Of a stretch of 64,000 nt of DNA, positions 17,514-26,719 are shown in pieces; the first letter of the stretch is position 1; every line of letters starts with the position of its first letter. The stretch is from Spirosoma arboris (GTDB lineage: Bacteria; Bacteroidota; Bacteroidia; Cytophagales; Spirosomataceae). A model generated the notes under the pieces. It was not told the DNA's origin, did not search any database, and was given only the letters and a program-made list of their open reading frames with translations. The stretch covers positions 744,001 through 808,000 of the forward strand of contig NZ_WPIN01000001.1 of assembly GCF_009754945.1 (NCBI RefSeq), written 5' to 3'. A program made the translations under genes and the position numbers.

Positions 17514-19006
17514 TTCCAGTCCGGGTTTTGTTCGAGCTTGGGATTCGCCCTGATTTCATCCAGCGGGATAGGGTAATAGCGATGTTTGGCCTGGGGCGTT
17601 CGCACAGGGTAGACTTCATTAACGGCTTTCGGAATGACTGTCAGGAATGTATTCGTTCGGGTGAGATCGAACCAGCGATCACCTTCGGCAAAAAGCTCCC
17701 AACTCCGTTCCTGCAAAACCGCACTGATGAAGTCATCTTTGCTCAATCCTGTGCCAAGATTGGCTAGTCCCGCCCGACTCCGAATGGCATTGATATACTG
17801 ATAGGCCGTCGCCGTCGGGCCGTTCAAACGAGCCTCGGCTTCAGCAGCAATCAGGTAAATATCGGCCAGCCGGAGCATCGGTACGTTGTTGCGTCCTTTC
17901 GCTCCAACGGAGTTTTTATCCATGTATTTCTTAATCAATACACCCTTTACAGTATACGGTGTGATGTCCTTTTGTAGAACCACTTTTCCCGCTACGCTGA
18001 TATAGGTAGTATCCATTAACTGTCTTCGTTTATCCATCGGATTGAATGAATCGAAAAAGGCCTGAAATGCGAAAATGGAGCCAAATGTCATATTGCCGTA
18101 ATCCCGGCTGGCACTATTAGCGGGTCCGCAGAAACCCATCAATGTTGTCCCACGTGCTTTTGTGCTGTAATCTCCCTCGAAGGCAAACATGTTCTCCTGC
18201 CGGGCCAAATCCTCTTTTTCTACGTCAAACACATCAACTACATTGGCCATCAATGTATATTTCCCGGAGTTGATAACCTCAATGGCCTTCGCTTTGGCAG
18301 TTGTCCAGTCTTCGGCATATAACGCAGCTTTTGCATAAAGTCCAATGGCTACTTCTTTCGATGAGCGCCCTTTGATCGTTGAGGCCGAATACGAAGGCAG
18401 TTTGGTAATGGCATCGTCCAAATCCTTAAAAATCTGTTTGTATACGTCGGCTTTGGGGCTTTTGGCAACCAGCGCGTCCGATTCGCTTTTACTGGGCGAC
18501 AACCGAATGACGACATCCCCGAAACTTTTCGTCAGCGTAAAGTGATACAGTGACCGCAGAAACAGCGCTTCACCCACAATGGCGTTCCGGCGGTTCACTT
18601 CCATCGTAATCGAGGGTACTTTTTCAATGACCCAATTGGCGTTTTCAATGCCTTTGTAGCAGAATTGCCATAATCCATAAGGACTCTCGGCTGTTCGGCC
18701 AAAACTTTTCGGGCCTGAATAATCGGTATCGTAACTATATAAGGCAAAAACGTTCCGGCCAACAACGGGTTTAACCCAGAGTTGGTCGCCGGCAAAATCG
18801 GATGCAAAGACCATCGGAGCCTGATCGAACAGGTCATTGATCGAACCATAGGCTGCCGTTAGAGCTGCTTCGGCATCCTGTGCGCTTTGATAAAAATTGG
18901 TCGTGATTACAGATGAATACACGTCCTCGTCTAATTTCTGACAGGCACTGCAACAGAATAGCATAGTCAGAGCCACCAGGATGGATTTCAAAAAATATCG
19001 GTTCAT
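17510..19006 (-). CDS. SusD/RagB-family nutrient-binding lipoprotein
   Basis: 498 residues. The signal MNRYFLKSILVALTMLFCCS ends at the lipobox Cys (C22, ACQKLDEDVYSS). It has tetratricopeptide-like helices and the C-terminal SusD domain ending in ELFAEGDRWFDLTRTN and KHRYYPIPLDEIRANPKLEQ, typical of canonical SusD/RagB. It is an outer-membrane surface lipoprotein delivering substrate to the SusC directly upstream (18-bp gap). It overlaps paralogue A by 4 bp. Part of the sigma/FecR-controlled operon. Confidence 0.93.
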   Translation of the reverse strand: MNRYFLKSILVALTMLFCCSACQKLDEDVYSSVITTNFYQSAQDAEAALTAAYGSINDLFDQAPMVFASDFAGDQLWVKPVVGRNVFALYSYDTDYSGPKSFGRTAESPYGLWQFCYKGIENANWVIEKVPSITMEVNRRNAIVGEALFLRSLYHFTLTKSFGDVVIRLSPSKSESDALVAKSPKADVYKQIFKDLDDAITKLPSYSASTIKGRSSKEVAIGLYAKAALYAEDWTTAKAKAIEVINSGKYTLMANVVDVFDVEKEDLARQENMFAFEGDYSTKARGTTLMGFCGPANSASRDYGNMTFGSIFAFQAFFDSFNPMDKRRQLMDTTYISVAGKVVLQKDITPYTVKGVLIKKYMDKNSVGAKGRNNVPMLRLADIYLIAAEAEARLNGPTATAYQYINAIRSRAGLANLGTGLSKDDFISAVLQERSWELFAEGDRWFDLTRTNTFLTVIPKAVNEVYPVRTPQAKHRYYPIPLDEIRANPKLEQNPDWK

Positions 19007-19024
19007 AAAAGGTAGGGTTTAAGA

Positions 19025-22000
19025 TCAGAAAGTACATTGAAGACCAACCACATATGATTTGGCCGCGGGGTAGGTACCGTTGTCATAGAACAGCGCATTC
19101 GAGCTTCCGTAATTGTTGGACTCTGGGTCCCAACCCTGGTATTTAGTAATGGTAAACAGGTTATTACCACTTATGTAGGCCCGAATACCCTTGCTGAATT
19201 TGACTTTTGGGAAATTGTAGGCCAGCGTTAAATTTTTAACCCGGATATAGGAATTGTCTTCGACCCACCGATCACCAACGGGTAGGTTCGTGCCTTGGGC
19301 GGGTTTGACATATTCATTATTGGGATTGGTTGCCGACCAGCGATTAGCCGTTCCTTCCAACAGATTGACTTGCCCCGAAGGCGTCTCGAATGTAAAGCGA
19401 AAGCCATTGAACAATCGACTGCCCTGCACTCCCTGAAGAAATCCACTCAACTCGAAATTTTTGTATTTGACCGAACTGGAAAATCCGAAAAAGTACTTGG
19501 GCTGTGCATTGCCAACAATAACCTGGTCGTCGGTACTGATTTTACCGTCGCCATTGACATCCTTGATTTTAAATCCGCCCGTTCGAGCGTCATAACCGGG
19601 CAGAAATGCTTCGCCCGTCTGGTTAATGCCATCCAGAATGTAAGTGCGGTAAATACCCAGCGGGTACCCAACTTTTAACAGCGAATAGCTCGACAGGGCC
19701 AGTTCATTCTGAATGCCATCCAGCGCCAATACCTTGTTGCGGTTAAAGGTAATATTGCCCGATGCTTCCCATTTGACGGCTCCGGTTAAAATCTTGCCAC
19801 TAAGGCCCAGCTCAATCCCCTTGTTCTCGATAGAACCGTAATTCCCTGTTATTGTCGTATAGCCCGACGACATCGGTACGGCTTTGGTGAAGAGTAAATT
19901 ATCGGTGCGTTTGTGGTAATAATCGGCTACTACCGTCAATCGATTACTAAATAGAGCCAGATCGATTCCGATGTCAAGCTGCGTGGCCTGCTCCCACTTT
20001 AAGTCGGGGTTGGCAATGCCACTCGGGTTGATACCCGTCAATACTGTATTATTGAAATTGTAATTATACCCTTGCCCACTCACGGTAGCCAGCGACTGAT
20101 AGGGTCCAATGGCCCCCGCATTCCCGGTTATCCCATAACTGGCTCGTAATTTCAAATCAGTAATGAATTTTACGGGTTTCATAAAATCCTCTTCGATAAT
20201 CCGCCAGGCTCCCGATATGGCCGGAAAAAATCCGTATTTGTTATTCGCTCCGAACTTGCTTGAGCCATCGACCCGAGCTGTCAGATCCAGAAAATAGCGC
20301 TCTTTATAGCCGTACCCAACCCGGCCCAGATACGAAACCAGGCTGCTTTTATTTCGTAAACTTGACAAGGCATAGACGGTGGCATTGGACGTTGACCAGT
20401 TTTCGGTAAAATCGTTGCCAAACCCGGATGCCGTCTGGTTATTGTTCTGAAGCACCTCCGACTGAGTTCCATACACCACTGTAACATTCACCGCATGATG
20501 CTGACTGAATACATTTTTGTAGGTCAGAATGCTTTCATGCAGCAGCGTTCTCAGGTACGAACTATTATTACTGGCACTTCCATTAACAGCCCCGGAATTA
20601 TTGAGCGAAATTGAATCGACAATCGATCGGGGTGAATAAAGCTCCTGTAAACTGGATGTCAGGTCTACGTTGAAGCTGCCCCGATAGGTTAATCCTTTGG
20701 CCAGATTTACTTCGAGATAGAGGTTACCCAGAAGTCGGTTACTGTTAGTATAATTTTTTTTTGCCAGTTCACCCATTGGATTGATCGTTTCCCGGTATCG
20801 CCCATTAAACTGATCAGCAAAGGAATACACACTACCATCGGGACGAAACGGGAGCAGGGTAGGAGGAGCTGCCACCGCTCGGCCCAGAATTCCTTCGCGG
20901 GCGCTCGTCACATTTACGCCCGTACCACCTGCATTTAGCCGATCCTCATCCGTGACGGTATAATAGAGGCTGGTACCAACTTTAAACCGTTCACTAATAC
21001 GATGGTCGATATTAGCCCGAAAAGCATACCGTTTGTAATCGGTGTTTTTAATGATACCATCCTGACTAAAATAGTTGGCACCCATGGCAATTTGAGTTTT
21101 GTTATTACCACTGGTGACCGATAGCTGATGATTTTGAATCAGCGCTTTCCGAAAAATTAAATCCACATAATTGGTTCCCTGACCTACACTGCCAGGATTA
21201 GGGTAAATAACGGTGGGACTATACGTGTCGTTTTCTAACTGGGCAAACTGCGAAGCATTCAGAATTCCTAACTTCCGTGTGGTTTCCTGCTGACCTACAT
21301 AAGCATCGTAGGATACATTGGTAGCGCCGTCTTTGCCTCGTTTGGTGGTGATTAATACCACTCCGTTAGCAGCTCTGGCCCCATAAATAGCAGTAGCCGA
21401 AGCATCTTTCAATACTTCTACCGATTCAATATCGGATGGATTAATCTGAGAAAGCGGATTGGCTGCATTGACTGCCGACGTTGCTGATATCTGGATACCG
21501 TCGATGACATAGAGCGGCTCGGAGGTGCCATTTATGGAGTTAGTACCCCGAATCCGTACGCTGATATTACCACCCGGCGTTCCAGAATTCTGGCGCATGT
21601 CTAATCCAGGCACTCGCCCCTGAAGACCCTGAGCCAGATTGGCGACTGGTGTTACTTTCAACTCCTCGGCTTTAATCGACGCAATGGAGCCGGTTAAGGA
21701 GCTTTTCGTTCGAGTGCCATAACCGACCACAACGACCTCCCCCAGGGCCTTGTTATCGGGTGCCAATTGTACATCGAGGGTAGCCCGATTCCCAATCGCC
21801 ACTTCCTGCGGTAAGTAGCCGACGAAGCTGAACACCAGAACAGCCGAGTTATTCGGGACCGCCAGCCGAAAGGTTCCCTTGCTATCGGTGACTGTACCTC
21901 GCTGTGTCCCTTTTAGTAATACACTGACACCCGGTAAGGAACTTCCTTTTTCATCAGTTATTGTGCCTGTAATAATCAGATCATCTACCCGAAGTGATTC

Positions 22001-22390
22001 GGATGGTGCGGGTATTAGCTCGGCCCGTGATGTTTCTTTTCGGAGCACAATATAATTTCCTGAAATCTGGTAGCTGATACTCAGGGGTTTCAGTAGTCGG
22101 TCAAGCACTTCTTCAAGTCGGTCGTTTGTGGCTCGAATAGACACTTTATTCTCCGTTTCGATCAGTTGAGGGACATAGGTAAACTTCACCTTAGCGGCTT
22201 TCTCAATACGATGAAGCACGGTTTTTAAATCCTTGTTATCGAATTGAACGGAGATCGTACGGTTCAACAGATCCTGCGCCATGCCGTCACGGGCTGCTGT
22301 AAAGCCTACCGAGATAATGGCCAGTAGCAACTGCACACAGGTAATTTTCATAAGCGTAAACAGGGTCAAGGAATCCCAGGATTTTTTCAT
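19025..22390 (-). CDS. SusC/RagA TonB-dependent transporter with STN signalling domain
   Basis: 1121 residues. Order: signal peptide (to about 38), STN secretin/TonB short N-terminal domain (about 45-115, ISVQFDNKDLKTVLHRIEKA), carboxypeptidase-D-like domain (about 140-215, GSSLPGVSVLLKGTQRGTV), plug (about 225-350, ending ASATAIYGARAANG) and barrel. The STN domain is the one that touches the periplasmic part of a FecR anti-sigma factor, and a FecR gene and an ECF sigma gene lie directly upstream. So this transporter should both import substrate and report its presence. Confidence 0.94.
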   Translation of the reverse strand: MKKSWDSLTLFTLMKITCVQLLLAIISVGFTAARDGMAQDLLNRTISVQFDNKDLKTVLHRIEKAAKVKFTYVPQLIETENKVSIRATNDRLEEVLDRLLKPLSISYQISGNYIVLRKETSRAELIPAPSESLRVDDLIITGTITDEKGSSLPGVSVLLKGTQRGTVTDSKGTFRLAVPNNSAVLVFSFVGYLPQEVAIGNRATLDVQLAPDNKALGEVVVVGYGTRTKSSLTGSIASIKAEELKVTPVANLAQGLQGRVPGLDMRQNSGTPGGNISVRIRGTNSINGTSEPLYVIDGIQISATSAVNAANPLSQINPSDIESVEVLKDASATAIYGARAANGVVLITTKRGKDGATNVSYDAYVGQQETTRKLGILNASQFAQLENDTYSPTVIYPNPGSVGQGTNYVDLIFRKALIQNHQLSVTSGNNKTQIAMGANYFSQDGIIKNTDYKRYAFRANIDHRISERFKVGTSLYYTVTDEDRLNAGGTGVNVTSAREGILGRAVAAPPTLLPFRPDGSVYSFADQFNGRYRETINPMGELAKKNYTNSNRLLGNLYLEVNLAKGLTYRGSFNVDLTSSLQELYSPRSIVDSISLNNSGAVNGSASNNSSYLRTLLHESILTYKNVFSQHHAVNVTVVYGTQSEVLQNNNQTASGFGNDFTENWSTSNATVYALSSLRNKSSLVSYLGRVGYGYKERYFLDLTARVDGSSKFGANNKYGFFPAISGAWRIIEEDFMKPVKFITDLKLRASYGITGNAGAIGPYQSLATVSGQGYNYNFNNTVLTGINPSGIANPDLKWEQATQLDIGIDLALFSNRLTVVADYYHKRTDNLLFTKAVPMSSGYTTITGNYGSIENKGIELGLSGKILTGAVKWEASGNITFNRNKVLALDGIQNELALSSYSLLKVGYPLGIYRTYILDGINQTGEAFLPGYDARTGGFKIKDVNGDGKISTDDQVIVGNAQPKYFFGFSSSVKYKNFELSGFLQGVQGSRLFNGFRFTFETPSGQVNLLEGTANRWSATNPNNEYVKPAQGTNLPVGDRWVEDNSYIRVKNLTLAYNFPKVKFSKGIRAYISGNNLFTITKYQGWDPESNNYGSSNALFYDNGTYPAAKSYVVGLQCTF

Positions 22391-22614
22391 ACTTTTAATC
22401 AGTTTTTGCTTGATAGATTTGAAAAACGAAGGGCAAAAACATCCCGTACCCGCTATTTCAGGGTTGTCGCAAGGCCAGAAAAGGGAGGGGACGTTACTTA
22501 AGGCCGGCTACCGGGTTAATCATGCTTCCAACAGGATTAGCCGGTATCTGGCTCTTTTTTTGGATCAGGGTACGTTTTTTTTCATAAGGGTTGGTTTAGG
22601 GTTCACTAGAAAAT

Positions 22615-23736
22615 CTACTTGCGTGGGCAACCTGGTCCTGAAATAATAATTCGGGTATCCCAGACTTCATAGGTAGCGCCAATCGTCTGACAGATAATAT
22701 CTAACTTCTGGAAAAGAGGTTCATTACTCAATGGTGCTGTTAGATTACAACTACCAAAGGCAGTGCTATCGTATTGGATCGTTACGCCGTAAGCCTGTTC
22801 CAGTTTGTGGAACACCTCATGGACTGGTGCATTTTCAAAGACAAAATACTGGCTCGTTTTGGGCTCTTTAAGCAATACCGGTTCTTCAACCAACCGTTTG
22901 GTCAATCGTTCACTTGCTACATCGAAGACTGCCTGCTGATTAGGCGTCAGTAGGAACATACCAGGATGCTGTTGCTGGTTTCGCTGCGATTGCTGGAAGG
23001 CTTTTAGTGTATAGACCGCTACCTTTCCCGTTCGAACTGCTACCGATACCTGTGCCGTTTTAGGGATAGCTTTAATCGTAAAACTTGTACCCACAACCTG
23101 CGTCACTAGCTTATCCGTAAACACGAGAAAAGGTTGTTGTGGATTTTTAGTAACCTCAAAAAAACTTTCCCCTTCTAAATGAATTTCTCGCCTAGCCGGA
23201 TCGAATGGTTGCGGATAACTTACCCGGCTGCGAGGCTGTAAAACAAGTCGGCTTCCATCGGCTAAGTGAACCGTTAGGGGTTTAGTCGTCTTATTTACTT
23301 GTTCAACGAGTCGTTTTTGCGCTTCTGATGACCATTCTATCTGGGCCACTGGCTGATCGGTAGTAACTGGTTTTGTTACGAACCACCACCCAAAACCAAG
23401 AATCAGCAGGACAGCAGCTGCAGCCATCCAGGGTTGCCAGAAACCAATTCGGTAAATCCGGGATTCCGTCTCCTGGCCGATTGGTTCAACTTCCTGAAGC
23501 TGGCGTTGTATGCCTGCCCACATGCGATCTCCCTGATCCAGGGTAGGGAACACCTGAACATTCTCTACAGCTTTAAGCAAGGCGCTGGCAGATACCACAT
23601 CCGCTTGTTTTTCGGGGTGGTGTGCCAAAAAATCCGCCCAGAATACATCCGTTTCAACGGTAGGATGTTGAATCCATTGCCGGAAAAAATCGTCCTGGGC
23701 CAGTTCCTCAACTGTATAGTTAGGGTAGTTTTCCAT
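22615..23736 (-). CDS. FecR-family anti-sigma factor
   Basis: 373 residues. The N-terminal cytoplasmic part (about 1-98) would hold the sigma factor. One membrane helix (about 102-120, AAAAVLLILGFGWWFV) follows, then the periplasmic FecR domain (LADGSRLVLQPRSRVSYPQP, GESFFEVTKNPQQPFLVFTD) and a C-terminal DUF4974 domain (FENAPVHEVFHKLEQAYGVT). It sits between the sigma gene and the STN-SusC gene, the standard order for transport-coupled signalling in Bacteroidota. The 224-bp gap before SusC probably contains the sigma-dependent promoter. Confidence 0.95.
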   Translation of the reverse strand: MENYPNYTVEELAQDDFFRQWIQHPTVETDVFWADFLAHHPEKQADVVSASALLKAVENVQVFPTLDQGDRMWAGIQRQLQEVEPIGQETESRIYRIGFWQPWMAAAAVLLILGFGWWFVTKPVTTDQPVAQIEWSSEAQKRLVEQVNKTTKPLTVHLADGSRLVLQPRSRVSYPQPFDPARREIHLEGESFFEVTKNPQQPFLVFTDKLVTQVVGTSFTIKAIPKTAQVSVAVRTGKVAVYTLKAFQQSQRNQQQHPGMFLLTPNQQAVFDVASERLTKRLVEEPVLLKEPKTSQYFVFENAPVHEVFHKLEQAYGVTIQYDSTAFGSCNLTAPLSNEPLFQKLDIICQTIGATYEVWDTRIIISGPGCPRK

Positions 23737-23859
23737 AAGGGTTGAGCCCGAAATCTGTGAGCTTGGGTACTTATTTAGACAAGAGAGTAAAATGTCGAAA
23801 ATGACCCCTCGGTTTTACAGAAATATTTTTCACAGGAAGTGGAGCAAACCGAAATGGCG

Positions 23860-24465
23860 CTAAGCGAGCAGCCAGAAAAGCAATAAGCCCAGTAAGGGAG
23901 CGAGATAAGGTGCCTGTTCACGAAGATTTAGCAGGGCTTTTTGAAGCGTGTTGCGAACTGACTTTTCGGTAATACCCATGATTTGGGCAATTTCGCTGGT
24001 TTTAAAATTTTGGTAAAAGCGCAGTGTCACAACTTCCTGCTGGCGCTGTGGTAATTGGGCTAGTGCATAGGTTAAGCGTTGGATAAGCTGCGATTCCTGC
24101 TCCTGCCCAATCATCAGTTGTTCTGCCGAATTGTCTACCGAAGTTATATCGACCTGAGCCGAAGGTGTTTCGGACCAATGCTCTTTTTCGCTTAAAAGAT
24201 GCAGTTTCCGCCGAAGTGACCGAAATAAATAAAATTTGACCGAATTGGCGCTGGAACTCGAATGGCGCATTCGCCACACATCGACAAATAAATCCTGAAT
24301 GGCGTCCTCAACCAAAGTCGCATTGGCAGCTACTTTATACCCGTAGCTGTATAATGTAGCGTGCAGACGTTGATACAATTCGGCAAAAGCACCCTGATCG
24401 TCCTGTTTGAGGGCATCCCAGAGCTGTTCATTCGATAGAGCATCAACATGTAATCGGTTAATCAC
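23860..24465 (-). CDS. ECF RNA polymerase sigma factor with hydrophobic tail
   Basis: 201 residues. Region 2 (ELYQRLHATLYSYGYKVAAN...VEDAIQDLFVDVWRMR) and region 4 (LAQLPQRQQEVVTLRFYQNF, KTSEIAQIMGITEKSVRNTL) are complete. The last 17 residues or so (YLAPLLGLLLFWLLA) form a hydrophobic tail that could insert in the inner membrane beside the FecR partner. It should drive transcription of the STN-SusC/SusD/paralogue operon when FecR releases it. A similar tail occurs in other Bacteroidota ECF factors as far as I recall. Confidence 0.94.
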   Translation of the reverse strand: MINRLHVDALSNEQLWDALKQDDQGAFAELYQRLHATLYSYGYKVAANATLVEDAIQDLFVDVWRMRHSSSSANSVKFYLFRSLRRKLHLLSEKEHWSETPSAQVDITSVDNSAEQLMIGQEQESQLIQRLTYALAQLPQRQQEVVTLRFYQNFKTSEIAQIMGITEKSVRNTLQKALLNLREQAPYLAPLLGLLLFWLLA

Positions 24466-24562
24466 GACGATGCAGATTAGGGCTGATCAAATTATTATTT
24501 TTATAAAGTTACTGCCTATAATGATATTCATGAATTTTATGAAGAAATTCCTTTTTCGAATT

Positions 24563-24583
24563 GCCGCATAAAAGTTGTGCGGC
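24563..24583 (-). terminator. candidate terminator hairpin after the GH35-like gene
   Basis: 6-bp GC-rich stem GCCGCA / TGCGGC with a 9-nt loop, 56 bp past the stop of the GH35-like gene and 98 bp before the sigma start. There is no clear T-run, so the call is weak. Confidence 0.35.
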
Positions 24584-24638
24584 TCCATAAGTGGTTTCAG
24601 GAGTCGCTAAAGTAAACGGTAAAAACTTAAGATAGTCT

Positions 24639-26261
24639 CTAGAATCGGTATAACGTCAGTTTCTGAATACCATAGTCCCCGACCGGAATGCGAATGTGTC
24701 GCCCCTGATGATCCTGATCGCCGTTTAGTCGTCTTCCGGGTTTCCATTTTCCATCTACGTAATGCCCTTCGTCCAGTTGCAAAATGCCTGCGTTCGGCGT
24801 TTGGGGCTGATCGGAGAGGCAGGTAATCACAATTCCCGATCCAGCAATTGTGAAATCGTTAGGGCCTGTCTGAATAATCAACCCGCCTGTTGTCGGCCAT
24901 TCATCCTCTTTTGCTTTCGGCGACCAACCCAGCGTATAATCATGTTTGCAGATAAACGTGTAGCCGCCCAGATGAACGGTATCGATGGCCATCTTTTTGT
25001 CGAATAACATGCCATTCATGACGCCTTTGCCCTGATGTGCCAGAATCGTCGGACTAAGTTGGGTTAGTACATGATAACTTTTGGCAATTGGTCCTTCGGC
25101 TGGTTTATCCGTCGATTCAATCGAGAAAGGCGAAAACCCCATCGCATCATAATGGCCGATAGCGTAAAAGACTCTGGCAGCATTGGCAGGCTCAAAACGA
25201 ATTTCTGGAATAAAAAGTGGATTGTCCGGGCGACTATATAAGTCGTTCCAGTAGTTGAAGTCGGGGTTATAAAAGTCGGGCGAGAGGAAATCCAGTGTGG
25301 GAGCGCCAACTTTCCAGATGTCGATGATATGCGGCAGTGGGCCACCACTTGGGTAATCACCTGGTTTTACGTTCGGACGATTCAGAGCCGCATTCACAAA
25401 CATGGGAATAGGATAGATGCCCTTTCCGGCTTCTGTTACCCGATTCGCATACTGAGCCAGATGCCAGGCAATGAAGATTTCATCTGTAGACAGACTCTTT
25501 CCGAATACCGCTTCCCAATTGCCACTTGTCTTAGCTCCGTTCGTTTGCCAGGCGCTCCGAACCGCTGGTGCCAATGCCGCTTTATTGGTCTGTAAATGCT
25601 GAATGAGTGATTTCGGGACAGGTTGATCAAAAGCCGTATTGGCTAACGCCGAATGGTCCCGGGCTTCGGGCAGCATCCCGATCTCGTTTTCGACCTGAAT
25701 CATAATAACCGTTTGCTGCCGCTCGTCCGTCTCGCGGATGTGTCGCATCAATGCACTAAACGCTTTTATATCAGCATCCAGACTATTTTTACCAAACGGG
25801 GTTAGAATTTCAACGGCCTTCCCAGCCTTCGTCTGAACTCTGGGAAAGCGTTTCGTATCTGTTTTGACCCAGGCCGGTACGTAACAGGACATGCTGTTTT
25901 TCCAACTGCCAAACCACAGTAGCACGAGTTTAATCTGGTGCTGGCGGGCGTCTTTGACCAACTCATCGACCAGTGTAAAATCGAACTTGCCTTCCTGCGG
26001 CTCTAGTAATTCCCAATAGATGGGGGCCAGTACCGTATTTACGTGCATCTGCTGGAGTTTTGGCCAGATCGGTTTCATATACTCCATGTCTGAAGCACTG
26101 GAATTGCCTAACTCACCACCCAGCATCAGAAATGGCTTTCCGGAAACGATCAACTGCGATGTTGATCCTTGCTTTTGCAGGTGAGGCAGATTGATGCTCG
26201 ATTGTGCAACCGCCGAGATGGCTAAGAAAAGTACACTGAACAGACTATATAGACGAATCAT
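24639..26261 (-). CDS. GH35/GH42-like beta-galactosidase family protein (DUF5597 type)
   Basis: 540 residues with a Sec signal (MIRLYSLFSVLFLAISAVAQ). A (beta/alpha)8 barrel pattern runs from GKPFLMLGGELGNSSASDME to about residue 390. The acid/base pair Asn-Glu is at 192-193 (IQVENEIGM), and a likely nucleophile Glu is E353 (FIPEIRFEP). The C-terminal third is beta-rich, as in DUF5597-bearing beta-galactosidases. It is predicted to remove terminal beta-linked galactose or a related sugar in the periplasm. It is divergent from the lacI regulator across a 458-bp region with two LacI-type sites, so it is probably part of that regulon. Confidence 0.82.
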   Translation of the reverse strand: MIRLYSLFSVLFLAISAVAQSSINLPHLQKQGSTSQLIVSGKPFLMLGGELGNSSASDMEYMKPIWPKLQQMHVNTVLAPIYWELLEPQEGKFDFTLVDELVKDARQHQIKLVLLWFGSWKNSMSCYVPAWVKTDTKRFPRVQTKAGKAVEILTPFGKNSLDADIKAFSALMRHIRETDERQQTVIMIQVENEIGMLPEARDHSALANTAFDQPVPKSLIQHLQTNKAALAPAVRSAWQTNGAKTSGNWEAVFGKSLSTDEIFIAWHLAQYANRVTEAGKGIYPIPMFVNAALNRPNVKPGDYPSGGPLPHIIDIWKVGAPTLDFLSPDFYNPDFNYWNDLYSRPDNPLFIPEIRFEPANAARVFYAIGHYDAMGFSPFSIESTDKPAEGPIAKSYHVLTQLSPTILAHQGKGVMNGMLFDKKMAIDTVHLGGYTFICKHDYTLGWSPKAKEDEWPTTGGLIIQTGPNDFTIAGSGIVITCLSDQPQTPNAGILQLDEGHYVDGKWKPGRRLNGDQDHQGRHIRIPVGDYGIQKLTLYRF

Positions 26262-26349
26262 GAATGGAGATATAGGGTTCCTGGGCGTTAGATTTTGGTG
26301 GAGCTAAGTAAGCTAAAATCAGTTTTCACGCGAAAGCTGCTCAAAAACA

Positions 26350-26375
26350 ACCCTCCTGCCAACTGGCAGGAGGGT
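26350..26375. repeat. GC-rich hairpin in the leader of the GH35-like gene
   Basis: ACCCTCCTGCC pairs with GGCAGGAGGGT around an AACT loop. It lies about 90 bp upstream of the GH35-like start and faces no T-run in either direction. A leader hairpin or protein site is likelier than a terminator. Confidence 0.6.
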
Positions 26376-26474
26376 GTAGGCACAAACCTATGATAAACGA
26401 AAAGCTGCCAAGGGGTGTAAATACCGCTCCACAAGAATTTCAATATATAAAGTTCTTACTATTAAATTCATAAA

Positions 26475-26486
26475 GCAATCGGTTGC
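26475..26486. promoter_or_regulatory. LacI-family operator
   Basis: GCAA-TCGG-TTGC, a palindrome with a central CG-type core typical of LacI-family sites. Ten of its bases recur in inverted orientation at 26651-26660 next to the lacI start. Confidence 0.6.
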
Positions 26487-26514
26487 ATAACAAACTTTCC
26501 TAAAAATAATTTAA

Positions 26515-26548
26515 TCGGCTATTTTTCATATTATTGCAAAATAGCCGA
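26515..26548. promoter_or_regulatory. 11-bp perfect dyad
   Basis: TCGGCTATTTT (26515-26525) and AAAATAGCCGA (26538-26548) with a 12-bp spacer, between the two LacI-type sites. It may be a site for a second regulator. Confidence 0.45.
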
Positions 26549-26650
26549 ATTTATATTGATCTCAAGGATAATTAGTCCCTAAAAACAGGACGTAAGCTGA
26601 TTTAGTATTACTGTTAAAACCTGTAGTTTATGCACCTAATTGCCTGAAAT

Positions 26651-26661
26651 CAACCGATTGC
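26651..26661. promoter_or_regulatory. second LacI-family operator
   Basis: CAACCGATTGC, the reverse complement of most of the 26475-26486 site (GCAATCGGTTG), 59 bp upstream of the lacI ATG and overlapping the possible upstream promoter box. It suggests self-regulation. Confidence 0.6.
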
Positions 26662-26719
26662 AATAGGGCTAAACTATAAAGTTGTATTTTGCTCATTCAC
26701 CTAGAGCATACCTTAGATA

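Larger units (their letters stand above)
26262..26719. promoter_or_regulatory. divergent control region, GH35-like gene and lacI operon
   Basis: 458 bp dense in dyads. It contains a GC-rich hairpin at 26350-26375 (near the GH35-like start), a LacI-type palindrome at 26475-26486, an 11-bp dyad at 26515-26548 (TCGGCTATTTT / AAAATAGCCGA) and a second LacI-type site at 26651-26661. A promoter-like TATTTTG at 26685-26691 lies about 30 bp before the lacI ATG, with TTG at 26658-26660 as a possible upstream box. Confidence 0.55.

Noticed and set aside
22391..22614. Inverted repeat ACCGGGTTAATC / GATTAGCCGGT between fecR and susC as a terminator
   Set aside because: The arms are imperfect and there is no T-run; the gap is more likely the sigma-dependent promoter, so I did not call a terminator.
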